From an uncultured Campylobacter sp. (lineage in GTDB: Bacteria > Campylobacterota > Campylobacteria > Campylobacterales > Campylobacteraceae), in NCBI RefSeq assembly GCF_938045465.1, contig NZ_CALIBF010000195.1:1-12543 (forward strand): a stretch of 12,543 nucleotides of DNA, in the 5' to 3' direction. This document shows, in pieces, positions 1-6,013 of the stretch; positions within the stretch are counted from its first letter, which is position 1; each line of letters starts with the position of its first letter. A model generated the notes under the pieces. It made no database searches and had not been told where the DNA came from. It was given only the letters and a program-made list of their open reading frames with translations. The translations under genes and the position numbers were made by a program.

Positions 1-62
1 CGGGAAGGGGGCTTGGATTGCGAGGTCGCTCCCCTTCCCGCCCCAAACCCCACCTAACCCCC
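1..62 (-). other. G-tract (quadruplex-type) motif with overlapping hairpin
   Basis: Read on the minus strand, bases 62 to 31 hold G runs of 5, 4, 4, 3 and 4 separated by loops of about 6, 3, 1 and 2 bases, a classic intramolecular G-quadruplex pattern. The last two runs also form one arm of a perfect 10-bp inverted repeat (1-10 with 31-40, CGGGAAGGGG and its complement, 20-nt loop). It lies about 165 bp past the stop codon of the symporter gene, on that gene's RNA strand, so it could sit in the 3' end of the serS-nadD-symporter transcript. No U-tract follows, so it is not a standard intrinsic terminator. The base pattern is directly visible; folding and function are inferred. Confidence 0.55.
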
Positions 63-226
63 GACGACGCTTTACAAGGGACAGGACGTGGTTGCGCTAA
101 ATTTATTTATAACTGCACCGCGTAAAAACTTACGCCGTAGCGTATGTAACGGAGCAGATGGAATTTTAAAATTCTATCGCACCGCCGCAGGCAAATTTAA
201 AATTTAAAACTCTCGTGGCTTTAAAT
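63..226. other. Gene-free spacer downstream of the symporter gene
   Basis: No credible reading frame is seen. The stretch carries a perfect 14-bp palindrome GAATTTTAAAATTC at 161-174 and an AAATTT-rich patch at 193-208, of the same flavour as the other spacers in this window. No terminator with a T-run is visible for the symporter gene. Confidence 0.5.
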
Positions 227-1594
227 TTAGCCGAAAATCCCGTACCCGAAGATCACCGCGATGATGAGCGGCAGGATAAATTTGACGTATAAAAACCAAA
301 CTCCCGCGAGCTTTGCGCTTAGATCGCCTTCGTTAGTAAGCTCGTAAATCGCGTCCTTTTTCAGCACCCAGCCCACGTAGATGCAGCATAGAAGCGCCGT
401 TAGCACGAAAAAGACGTTCGCGCTTACGAAGTCGAAGGCGTCGAAAACCGAGCGCCCTAGAATTTTAACGTCCGCAAGCACGCTGCTTGAGAGTATGCAG
501 GGTAGGTTGCCGAGCACGAAGACGCCGCCGAGCGTTAAATTTACCGCCTTTAGCGTTGAAAATGAGAAGCGCTCCTCGACGAAATTTATGATGACCTGAT
601 AGATCGTGATCGACGTCGTAAGCGCGGCGATGAGCAAAATCGAGAGAAAGACCACCGCGACGGCGTTGCCGAACGGCATGTGCGAAAACGCGATCGGCAG
701 GCTCTTAAAAACTAACGACGAGCCGCTGCTCGGCTCAAGCCCTGCGCTAAAGAGCGACGGGAAGATCATAAAGCCCGCAAGCACGGCGATGAGCGTGTTT
801 ACGACTGCGGTGATGGTGGCTGTTTGCATCAGCTTCTCGTCTTTGTTGAGGAAGCTAGACAGCGTGATCATCACGCCGAATCCGAGCGAGAGCGCGAAAA
901 AGACCTGACCCAAAACGTCGATCAAAAGCTTGGGCGTGATCTTGGCAAAATCGACGCCGAGATAAAATTTCACGCCTTCCTTTGCGCCCTCAAGCGTTAA
1001 ATTTGTAAGAATTACGGCGATGAAGCATAAAAATAGCGCGGGCATTAGAAATTTTACGAATTTTTCGATCCCCTCGATGATGCCGTTTTTCAAAATGTAC
1101 CAGTTGATCGCTATGAAAACGAGCGTGTAAGCTCCGACGCCGAGCGGGCTATTTTCGATGTGATCTGCGTAGAATTTTTGCGTAAATGCGGGGTCTGTGA
1201 TCCGCGCGGAGAGGTCGAAGTTGCCGCTTACGATGTTTACGATATAGGTTAGCACCCAGCCGCCGAGAACCATATAGTAGGCTAAAATTCCAAACGCACC
1301 GATTACGCCCATGATGCCTACGATCTTCCATGCGGGCTTTATGCGCGAGCCATCCTTTTTAGGCGCCGTGAAGGCATCGACGCAGTTTCTTAGCGCGCGG
1401 CGTCCGATGACATTTTCTACCAAGATCATCGGGATTCCAAGCACGATCATCGCGATGCAAAATATGAGCACGTAGGCGCCGCCGCCGTTTTGCCCGACTA
1501 AATACGGAAACCGCCACGTGCAACCAAAGCCGATCGTGGCGCCCGCGACGGTTAAAATATATGTGAGCTTGCTGCTCCATGTCTGTCTCGGCAC
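227..1594 (-). CDS. Sodium-dependent amino-acid transporter, NSS/SNF family
   Basis: This 455-residue polytopic inner-membrane protein belongs to the neurotransmitter:sodium symporter family. Bacterial members (LeuT, Tyt1, MhsT) import amino acids with Na+. The TM1 signature is near residues 17-31 (AGATIGFGCTWRFPYL), the conserved NGGGAY follows at 36-41, the TM6 unwound segment SLGFG at 236-240, and the TM8 segment AALTTSI at 323-329. The length fits the 11-helix bacterial type. Aligned by eye with LeuT, Na2-site hydroxyls are kept (T326, T327), but the Na1 ligands Asn27 and Thr254 correspond to Cys25 and Ala234. The start is GTG at 1594-1592, chosen because AAGGAGG lies just upstream and overlaps the rsfS stop codon; the gap to rsfS is 9 bp, which indicates co-transcription and probably translational coupling. 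The substrate cannot be told from sequence. Confidence 0.93.
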   Translation of the reverse strand: MPRQTWSSKLTYILTVAGATIGFGCTWRFPYLVGQNGGGAYVLIFCIAMIVLGIPMILVENVIGRRALRNCVDAFTAPKKDGSRIKPAWKIVGIMGVIGAFGILAYYMVLGGWVLTYIVNIVSGNFDLSARITDPAFTQKFYADHIENSPLGVGAYTLVFIAINWYILKNGIIEGIEKFVKFLMPALFLCFIAVILTNLTLEGAKEGVKFYLGVDFAKITPKLLIDVLGQVFFALSLGFGVMITLSSFLNKDEKLMQTATITAVVNTLIAVLAGFMIFPSLFSAGLEPSSGSSLVFKSLPIAFSHMPFGNAVAVVFLSILLIAALTTSITIYQVIINFVEERFSFSTLKAVNLTLGGVFVLGNLPCILSSSVLADVKILGRSVFDAFDFVSANVFFVLTALLCCIYVGWVLKKDAIYELTNEGDLSAKLAGVWFLYVKFILPLIIAVIFGYGIFG

Positions 1595-1603
1595 GCTCCC
1601 TCC

Positions 1604-1939
1604 TTAAAATTGCTCTTTTTTGAGCTTGTCGAGGAAGTCCTCGATATTGTATTTGGCGCGGTAAGTCTCGCTGATGAGATGGACTATGATGTCGCCGAGA
1701 TCGACGACGCTCCACTCATCGCCGCTTTCGATAGCCAAAAACTCCTCCCCAAGCGGTTTTAGCACGCTTTTTAGCTCCTCGATGAGCGAGGCTGCGTGGC
1801 GGGCGGTTAGCATAGTAGCGATAACTACGAATTTCGCGATATATTCGCGCCTCTCCATATCGATGATCTGGACGTCTTCGGCTTTCTTTTCGTTTAAAAT
1901 TTCGGCGATCCGCTCCGCCCTTTGCTTTGGATCTTGCAT
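1604..1939 (-). CDS. rsfS: Ribosomal silencing factor RsfS, possible internal translation start in the nadD frame
   Basis: RsfS (DUF143/Iojap family) binds ribosomal protein uL14 and blocks subunit joining when nutrients are short. The 111 residues from ATG 1939-1937 make a full-length family member: the core AEDVQIIDMERREYIAKFVVIATMLTARHA, then EWSVVDLGDIIVHLISETYRAKYNIEDFL, which is the diagnostic WxVxDxGDxxVHxMxxxxRxxYxLExL pattern. The ATG has AAAGGAAAGAT immediately upstream (AAGGA, 5-base spacing), so it can be started independently even though no stop codon separates it from nadD. Whether the cell makes the fusion, free RsfS, or both is not decidable from sequence. The ATG also marks the expected end of NadD (IKFYKRKD), which supports a lost stop rather than a shuffled domain. 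Confidence 0.85.
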   Translation of the reverse strand: MQDPKQRAERIAEILNEKKAEDVQIIDMERREYIAKFVVIATMLTARHAASLIEELKSVLKPLGEEFLAIESGDEWSVVDLGDIIVHLISETYRAKYNIEDFLDKLKKEQF

Positions 1940-3223
1940 ATCTTTCCTTTTATAAAATTTTATGACCTCTGCTGCGATCTTGGGCGGGATTTCGTCTTTG
2001 AAATCTCGCCTAAAACCGCTTGAGCTCGCATCTACGGCAATCTCGATCCGCCTTAGATCCGCCCATTGCCGCGGGATCTCGTAGCCGGGCCGCGTAAGCA
2101 CGACAAACTCCGCTAATTTTTGCAGCTCGCTAAAGTCGCGCCATTTATGAAGCTCCGATAGGTTGTCGGCACCCACGACGATGTAGAGCTTTGATATTGT
2201 ATCCGTACTGCTTGCGCTACCTATGCAATTTACTGCGTTGCCTGCGCTATGCGCGTCGTTCGTATCATTTATGTCGCTCGCATCGCTTGCGTCATCCATG
2301 TCATTTGCGCCGCCTGCGTCGGTCATACAATTCGCATTGTCGCTTGAAATTTCGCTTGCATTTGTGATTTCGCTCGCGTCTGCGCTTAAAATTTTATTCG
2401 CGCTTAAAATTTCGTTCCGGACAACGCTCGGAATTTTGCTAGTACTCGAAATTTCGCCCCCGACGGAGTTTGAAATTTCCCTCATGACGATGTCGGACAC
2501 TTTGCTTGCGACGACGCTTGAAATTTTATCTGCACTTAAAATTTTGCTTGCGTCGTTTGCACCGCCCGCATTACTTTTGCAGCCGCCCGAAATTCCACTT
2601 ACCGTGCTTTGCGAAATTCCATCCGTTTCGTTTTCGCCGCAGGTCGAAATTTCATCTGCTACGCCGCCTTGCAAAGCTTCGTTTTTTGCGTTGGCAGAGA
2701 TACTTACTCTATCCGTATTAACGGCGGTGCAGGCGTCGCTGCTTAGAATTTTACTTATATCGCACGACAAAGCTCCGTCTATTTTCTCAGGTAAAATTTC
2801 GCCCGCGCTGCTCGAAATATAAGCATCGGTGCAAATTTCTCCCGCAATATTTGCGCCGTCAGGTAAAGCCCTATCCGTTACGGCTCTCGGGGTTTTGCTC
2901 GCCGTGGCTGCCGTCTCTGCCGCGATTTTGCCGTTTCCGCCGTATTTTTCGAGCAGAAATTTCACGCTTTGTATCGTGGATACCGGGCGGTTTTGCGAAA
3001 TTTCATAATCGCTTACCTCTATGCGCGGGGTGTCGCTCCACAGCGCGCGGCACCATCTAAGCCGCAGCTGCGGCGGCACCGAAAAGCTCTTTTTAAACGG
3101 GTTTAGAAATGACGGCATTATGATTAGCAAATCGGGCTTTAGGCTTGATAAGATCGCCTTTACCGCGGCGTCGTGTCCTGCGTGCGGCGGATCGAAACTG
3201 CCGCCGAAAAGTGCGATTTTCAC
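1604..3223 (-). CDS. nadD: Nicotinate-nucleotide adenylyltransferase with large insert, fused in frame to RsfS
   Basis: NadD transfers AMP from ATP to nicotinate mononucleotide to form deamido-NAD in cytoplasmic NAD synthesis. The nucleotidyltransferase motif GGSFDPPHAGH is at residues 7-17 and the ISSTxxR-type motif (SSSGFRR) near 400-406. A normal Campylobacter NadD is about 180 residues; here about 248 low-complexity residues (about 97-344) split it after SVKFLLEKYGG and before KLYIVVGADNL. NadD then runs without a stop into RsfS, whose own Met is residue 429. I chose GTG at 3223-3221 because it gives the family N-terminus (M)KIALFGGSFDP and has GGAG 8 bases upstream. A TTG at 3253 or GTG at 3238 would add residues unlike the family. 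The gene lies downstream of serS across a 264-bp repeat spacer and immediately upstream of the symporter gene. Confidence 0.88.
   Translation of the reverse strand: MKIALFGGSFDPPHAGHDAAVKAILSSLKPDLLIIMPSFLNPFKKSFSVPPQLRLRWCRALWSDTPRIEVSDYEISQNRPVSTIQSVKFLLEKYGGNGKIAAETAATASKTPRAVTDRALPDGANIAGEICTDAYISSSAGEILPEKIDGALSCDISKILSSDACTAVNTDRVSISANAKNEALQGGVADEISTCGENETDGISQSTVSGISGGCKSNAGGANDASKILSADKISSVVASKVSDIVMREISNSVGGEISSTSKIPSVVRNEILSANKILSADASEITNASEISSDNANCMTDAGGANDMDDASDASDINDTNDAHSAGNAVNCIGSASSTDTISKLYIVVGADNLSELHKWRDFSELQKLAEFVVLTRPGYEIPRQWADLRRIEIAVDASSSGFRRDFKDEIPPKIAAEVIKFYKRKDMQDPKQRAERIAEILNEKKAEDVQIIDMERREYIAKFVVIATMLTARHAASLIEELKSVLKPLGEEFLAIESGDEWSVVDLGDIIVHLISETYRAKYNIEDFLDKLKKEQF
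2192..2935 (-). repeat. In-frame low-complexity repeat insert within nadD (limits approximate)
   Basis: The segment encodes about 248 residues dominated by Ser, Ala, Asp, Asn, Ile and Glu, with recurring words such as EIS, KILSA, ASEI and AGGAND. At DNA level it is built from short degenerate units around GAAATTT and TAAAATTTTA joined by GCG/AGC-rich linkers, for example AAATTT cores at 2347, 2388 and 2407. The opposite strand is also open for about 600 bp, as expected for repetitive DNA without stop words rather than a second gene. It breaks NadD between two conserved blocks but keeps the frame. The boundaries are judged by where family similarity stops and resumes. Confidence 0.8.
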
Positions 3224-3252
3224 GCGCTTACTCCGCACCGTTTCGCGCCGCA

Positions 3253-3369
3253 AAATTTCGCACCATCCGCCGCAAATTCTGCGGCATAAAATTTTGCGCG
3301 GCGCAATCTTACTTTATGAAATTTTACGCCGCAAAATTTCGTACTACTAAATTTTGTTGCAAAAAATCC
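3253..3369 (-). repeat. 15-bp periodic AAATTT ladder in the serS-nadD spacer
   Basis: AAATTT-type cores occur at 3274, 3288, 3304, 3319, 3334 and 3349, and the last four steps are exactly 15 bp. Read on the minus strand in one frame, the units give five-residue words TKFSS, TKFCG, VKFHK, VRLRR, AKFYA, AEFAA, the look of a pentapeptide repeat with Phe or Leu at the centre. An open frame of 86 codons covers it (3480-3220), but it starts just past serS, overlaps the nadD start and shows no convincing ribosome site, so I do not call it a gene. The rest of the 264-bp gap (3370-3487) holds similar but irregular words. Confidence 0.7.
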
Positions 3370-3487
3370 TGTGTTTTGCAGCGCGAAAAATTTAACGCCG
3401 CAATCCATAAATTTTTCCGCGCAAAATCCAGCGGTTGCGAATCGGGCGTTAGAATTTGGGTTTTTGTAAGGCTTTCGCACGGGCCGC

Positions 3488-4738
3488 CTACATATATTTT
3501 TCTAAAACGCGCGGGATTTCGATGCTGCCGTCCTTGCGCTGGTAGTTTTCCATTATCGCGATTAGCGTGCGGCCGACCGCGAGCGAGGAGCCGTTTAGCG
3601 TGTGAACGAGGCTGTTTTTCTTGCCGTCTTTGAAGCGGATCTTGGCTCTGCGCGCCTGAAAATCGCGACAGTTGCTGATCGAGCTGATCTCTCGGTATTG
3701 GTTCTGCCCCGGCAGCCAAACCTCCAAATCCACGGTTTTTGCGGCGCTAAAGCCCAGATCGCCGCTGCAAAGCAGCATGTGTCTGTGCGGAAGGCCAAGG
3801 CTAGCTAGCAGATCGCTCGCGCACGAAATCATCTCCTCAAGCATCTTTGCGCTATCTTCGGGGCGCGTGATGGCGACGAGCTCGACCTTTTCGAACTGGT
3901 GCTGGCGGATCATGCCGCGCGTATCGCGCCCAGCCGAGCCCGCTTCTTTGCGAAAGCAGTGGCTGTAGCTGGTGAGTTTAATCGGCAGCTCCTCGCTACG
4001 TAAAATTTCATCGTTAAAGAGATTTGTCGCCGTAACCTCGCTCGTAGGGATGAGGTAGAGGTTTTGCTCCTCGTCGTCGACGCGGTATAGATCGTCTTTA
4101 AATTTAGGCAGCTGGCCCGTGCCATAGAGGATCTGATCGCGCACCAAAAACGGCATATTTACGAGCTCGAAACCGCGCGAGTTATTAAATTCAATCATGT
4201 AGTTGATGAGAGCCATATTCAGTTTTGCGCCAAGACCTCGGATCGCGGTGAAGCGGCTGCCGCTGAGTTTGACGCCGCGCTCGAAATCAAGCCATCCCAG
4301 CGCCTCGCCGAGCTCGAAGTGCTGCTTGGGCGCGAAGTCGAATATGCGCGGCTGCAGCACCTTTTTGATACAGACGTTTTCGCTCTCGTCCGCGCCGATC
4401 GGCACGTCGTCGTCGATGATATTTGGCACGCACGCGGCGATCGCCTCTAAGCTTTGTTCGCGCTCATTTACGAGCTCGCTTAGGCTTTGGATCTTTTGCT
4501 TGTTTTCTTCAAGTTGCGATTTTAGCGCGCCTACGTCCTTGCCCTCGCGCGCGGCGAGGCCGAGCTCCTTACTCTTTGCATTTTGCACGGCTTGAAGGTT
4601 CTCTAACTCCGTCTTTTTGGATTTTAGTTCGTTGTAGGCATCCAGTAGCGATTGCAGGGTTTGCGGCGGGACTTTTTTGGCGATGAGTTTTTTATTAAAT
4701 TCGTCGAAATTCGTCTCGATAAGTTTTAAATTTATCAT
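3488..4738 (-). CDS. serS: Seryl-tRNA synthetase
   Basis: This cytoplasmic class II aminoacyl-tRNA synthetase charges tRNA-Ser (and selenocysteine tRNA where present). At 416 residues it has the normal family length. Residues 1-105 are the N-terminal long-helix coiled-coil arm that grips the tRNA long variable arm (heptad-like Leu/Glu/Lys, about 27-100). The catalytic core follows: TSEV at 232-235, class II motif 2 FRKEAGSAGRDTRGMIRQHQFEKVE at 262-286, the serine-site segment QYREISSISNC at 347-357, and motif 3 LNGSSLAVGRTLIAIMENYQ at 381-400. ATG 4738-4736 is preceded by AGAGGT at good spacing and gives the standard MINLK start. It is the first gene of the leftward group and is divergent from nikK. 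No insert of the kind seen in nadD or kdsA interrupts it. Confidence 0.98.
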   Translation of the reverse strand: MINLKLIETNFDEFNKKLIAKKVPPQTLQSLLDAYNELKSKKTELENLQAVQNAKSKELGLAAREGKDVGALKSQLEENKQKIQSLSELVNEREQSLEAIAACVPNIIDDDVPIGADESENVCIKKVLQPRIFDFAPKQHFELGEALGWLDFERGVKLSGSRFTAIRGLGAKLNMALINYMIEFNNSRGFELVNMPFLVRDQILYGTGQLPKFKDDLYRVDDEEQNLYLIPTSEVTATNLFNDEILRSEELPIKLTSYSHCFRKEAGSAGRDTRGMIRQHQFEKVELVAITRPEDSAKMLEEMISCASDLLASLGLPHRHMLLCSGDLGFSAAKTVDLEVWLPGQNQYREISSISNCRDFQARRAKIRFKDGKKNSLVHTLNGSSLAVGRTLIAIMENYQRKDGSIEIPRVLEKYM

Positions 4739-4771
4739 TTTCTACCTCTTTTTGGTAATTTAAATTGCGAC

Positions 4772-4800
4772 ATTTTAACTAAAGTTTGCTTTAAATACTC
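4772..4800 (-). promoter_or_regulatory. Candidate serS promoter
   Basis: On the minus strand a TAAAAT -10-like hexamer (4777-4772) lies 33 bases ahead of the start codon, with TATTTAAAGC (4797-4788) upstream in the place of the Campylobacter TTTAAGT box. The match is modest and the region is AT-rich. Confidence 0.35.
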
Positions 4801-4814
4801 AAAATAAACCCACA

Positions 4815-4848
4815 TTTAAGCAATACGGATGAAAAAAAGTGATACAAT
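4815..4848 (+). promoter_or_regulatory. Candidate nikK promoter with extended -10
   Basis: TGATACAAT (4840-4848) is an extended -10 (TG-n-TACAAT), preceded by an A-tract and by TTTAAG at 4815-4820, similar to the Campylobacter vegetative promoter layout. Transcription would start about 4855 and give a short leader before the ATG at 4879. Confidence 0.55.
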
Positions 4849-4851
4849 TCC

Positions 4852-4878
4852 GTAATATTTTATTATGAAAGGTATTAC
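4852..4878 (+). promoter_or_regulatory. Candidate NikR-type operator at nikK
   Basis: GTAATA (4852-4857) and TATTAC (4873-4878) form a perfect inverted repeat with a 15-base spacer. The inner pentamers TAATA and TATTA, 15 bases apart, fit the loose TRWYA-N15-TRWYA pattern reported for Helicobacter NikR. The site covers the likely transcription start and the ribosome-binding site GAAAGG (4867-4872), where a repressor would act. The region is AT-rich, so a chance match is possible, and no nikR gene is in the window. Confidence 0.4.
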
Positions 4879-5628
4879 ATGAAGGCAAAATTTGCTTTTT
4901 TAGGAATTTTCGCGGCGAGCCTTGCGTTCGCGCATTTTGGCGTTTTTACAACGGATAAAAATGTCGTAGAGGATCAAAAAGATGCTACTTTAAAGCTAAA
5001 TTTGGAATTCTCCCATCCGTTTTTACAGGAGTCTATGAATCTACAAAAGCCCGCAGAATTCGGCGTTTTTATTGACGGAGAGAAAAAATCGCTCCTAGGC
5101 AGCCTAAAAGAGCAGAAAAAGGGCGAAAATTCCTATTTCGCGGCGGAATTTAAAGCGGACAAGCCATCGCTTTTAGCGTTTTATTTCGATCCCAAACCCT
5201 ATGCCGAGCCGGCTGAGCGCAAGATGATCCGCCATATCACCAAAACCTACGTCGATGCTTACGGCGCGGGCGAAGGCTGGGATAAGCCGCTCGGGCTAGA
5301 GGCGGAGATCGTGCCGCTAGTGCGGCCTTATGCGCTGTATGCGGGCGAGATATTTAGCGGAGTTTTTTTACTACATGGAAAGCCCGTCCCGGGCGCGGAC
5401 GTGGAGATCGAGCTATATAACGATAAGGGCTACAAAGCCCCTAGCGAGGCGCATGTCACACAGGTCGTTAAAACCAACGGCGCGGGCGAGTTTAGCTTCG
5501 TGATGCCGGTTGCCGGCTGGTGGGGCTTTGCGGCTCTTAGCGAGGAGGAAGCCGCCAAAGGAAGCGAGCAGCCCGTAAATGAGCTGGGAGCCGTACTTTG
5601 GATCAAGGCAGACGAGCTGAAAAAATAG
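4879..5628 (+). CDS. nikK: Periplasmic DUF4198 component of nickel ECF transporter (NikK)
   Basis: NikK proteins are secreted DUF4198-domain accessories found beside NikM/L/Q/O nickel importers; the molecular role is thought to be nickel handling in the periplasm. The 249 residues begin with a clear signal peptide (MKAKFAFLGIFAASLAFA, cleavage about after Ala18), so the mature protein would start His-Phe-Gly-Val-Phe. The C-terminal half has the DUF4198 pattern: YAGEIFSGVFLLHGKPVPGADVEIE (about 155-179) and TNGAGEFSFVMPVAGWWGFAAL (about 198-219), a carboxypeptidase-regulatory-like beta fold. GAAAGG lies 6 bases before ATG 4879. It is divergent from serS and 844 bp ahead of nikM, which is unusual because such clusters are normally tight. 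Its link to the transporter rests on domain identity plus neighbourhood. Confidence 0.85.
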   Translation: MKAKFAFLGIFAASLAFAHFGVFTTDKNVVEDQKDATLKLNLEFSHPFLQESMNLQKPAEFGVFIDGEKKSLLGSLKEQKKGENSYFAAEFKADKPSLLAFYFDPKPYAEPAERKMIRHITKTYVDAYGAGEGWDKPLGLEAEIVPLVRPYALYAGEIFSGVFLLHGKPVPGADVEIELYNDKGYKAPSEAHVTQVVKTNGAGEFSFVMPVAGWWGFAALSEEEAAKGSEQPVNELGAVLWIKADELKK

Positions 5629-5839
5629 GGGAGCGGCTCGGGGAGATCTCTTTTTTCGGGCAAAATTTGCGCCGCCGCGGATAAATTTAAATTTACGCTT
5701 TGGCAGGGCTTTGAAATTTTATTTTCGCGCGTTTTGCTTTTGGGTGTAAAATTTCCAGCGAATTTTGCGGCTAAAATTTTACGGGGCGAAATTTTGTTGT
5801 TTTGCACCCGCGCGCAGTCTGCGTCTCGGGGTTTGGTTA

Positions 5840-6013
5840 AAACTTTACGGAGCAAAATTTCTCTGAGTAGAATTTTAAGTAACGTAGCTCTGCTGCATAA
5901 AATTTTGCTTGGTAGAAATCCGCGCCTAGGAGCTTCGAGCGATGGTATTGCTCTGCTCGCGATTTTTCGCAAGCGTAGAAATTCGCTCTTAGTAGCTTCG
6001 AGCCGCGAAATTT
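5840..6013 (-). repeat. Exact 15-bp ladder, pentapeptide-repeat-like on the minus strand
   Basis: Related hexamers (AAACTT, AAATTT, GAATTT, TAGCTC, AAATTT, GAAATC, GAGCTT) start at 5840, 5855, 5870, 5885, 5900, 5915 and 5930, seven steps of exactly 15 bp. A second phase runs at 5963, 5978, 5993 and 6008. On the minus strand one frame (6022-5837) reads LLGAD FYQAK FYAAE LRYLK FYSEK FCSVK, with Phe or Leu every fifth residue and Ala/Asp/Lys/Glu before it. The same frame continues on both sides with more KF words (TKFRP VKF; AKFQK TKFYV), interrupted by stop codons. This could be a decayed pentapeptide-repeat gene or a 15-bp minisatellite that mimics one. Confidence 0.65.
5885..6003. repeat. Imperfect direct duplication, 63-bp offset
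   Basis: Positions 5885-5940 and 5948-6003 align along their length: both begin GCTCTGCT, share TAGAAAT then CGC, and end in AGCTTCGAGC (5931-5940 and 5994-6003). In the minus-strand frame this is a 21-residue repeat: SKLLRANFYA against SKLLGADFYQ. Confidence 0.7.

Noticed and set aside
2223..2822. 199-codon plus-strand frame opposite the nadD insert
   Set aside because: It is confined to the low-complexity insert and mirrors it; the minus-strand frame continues into conserved NadD and RsfS on both sides, so the plus frame is a shadow.
3221..3253. Upstream TTG (3253) or GTG (3238) as the nadD start
   Set aside because: They add an N-terminal extension absent from NadD relatives and lack a good ribosome site; GTG 3223 has GGAG at suitable spacing and the family N-terminus.
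5626..5670. Terminator after nikK (AGATCTC palindrome followed by six T)
   Set aside because: The palindrome has no loop and cannot form a stable stem-loop before the T-run; read-through into nikM remains possible.
3253..6013. CRISPR array from the regular 15-bp units
   Set aside because: Units are 15 bp and degenerate with no separate unique spacers of 30 bp or so, and no cas genes are present.
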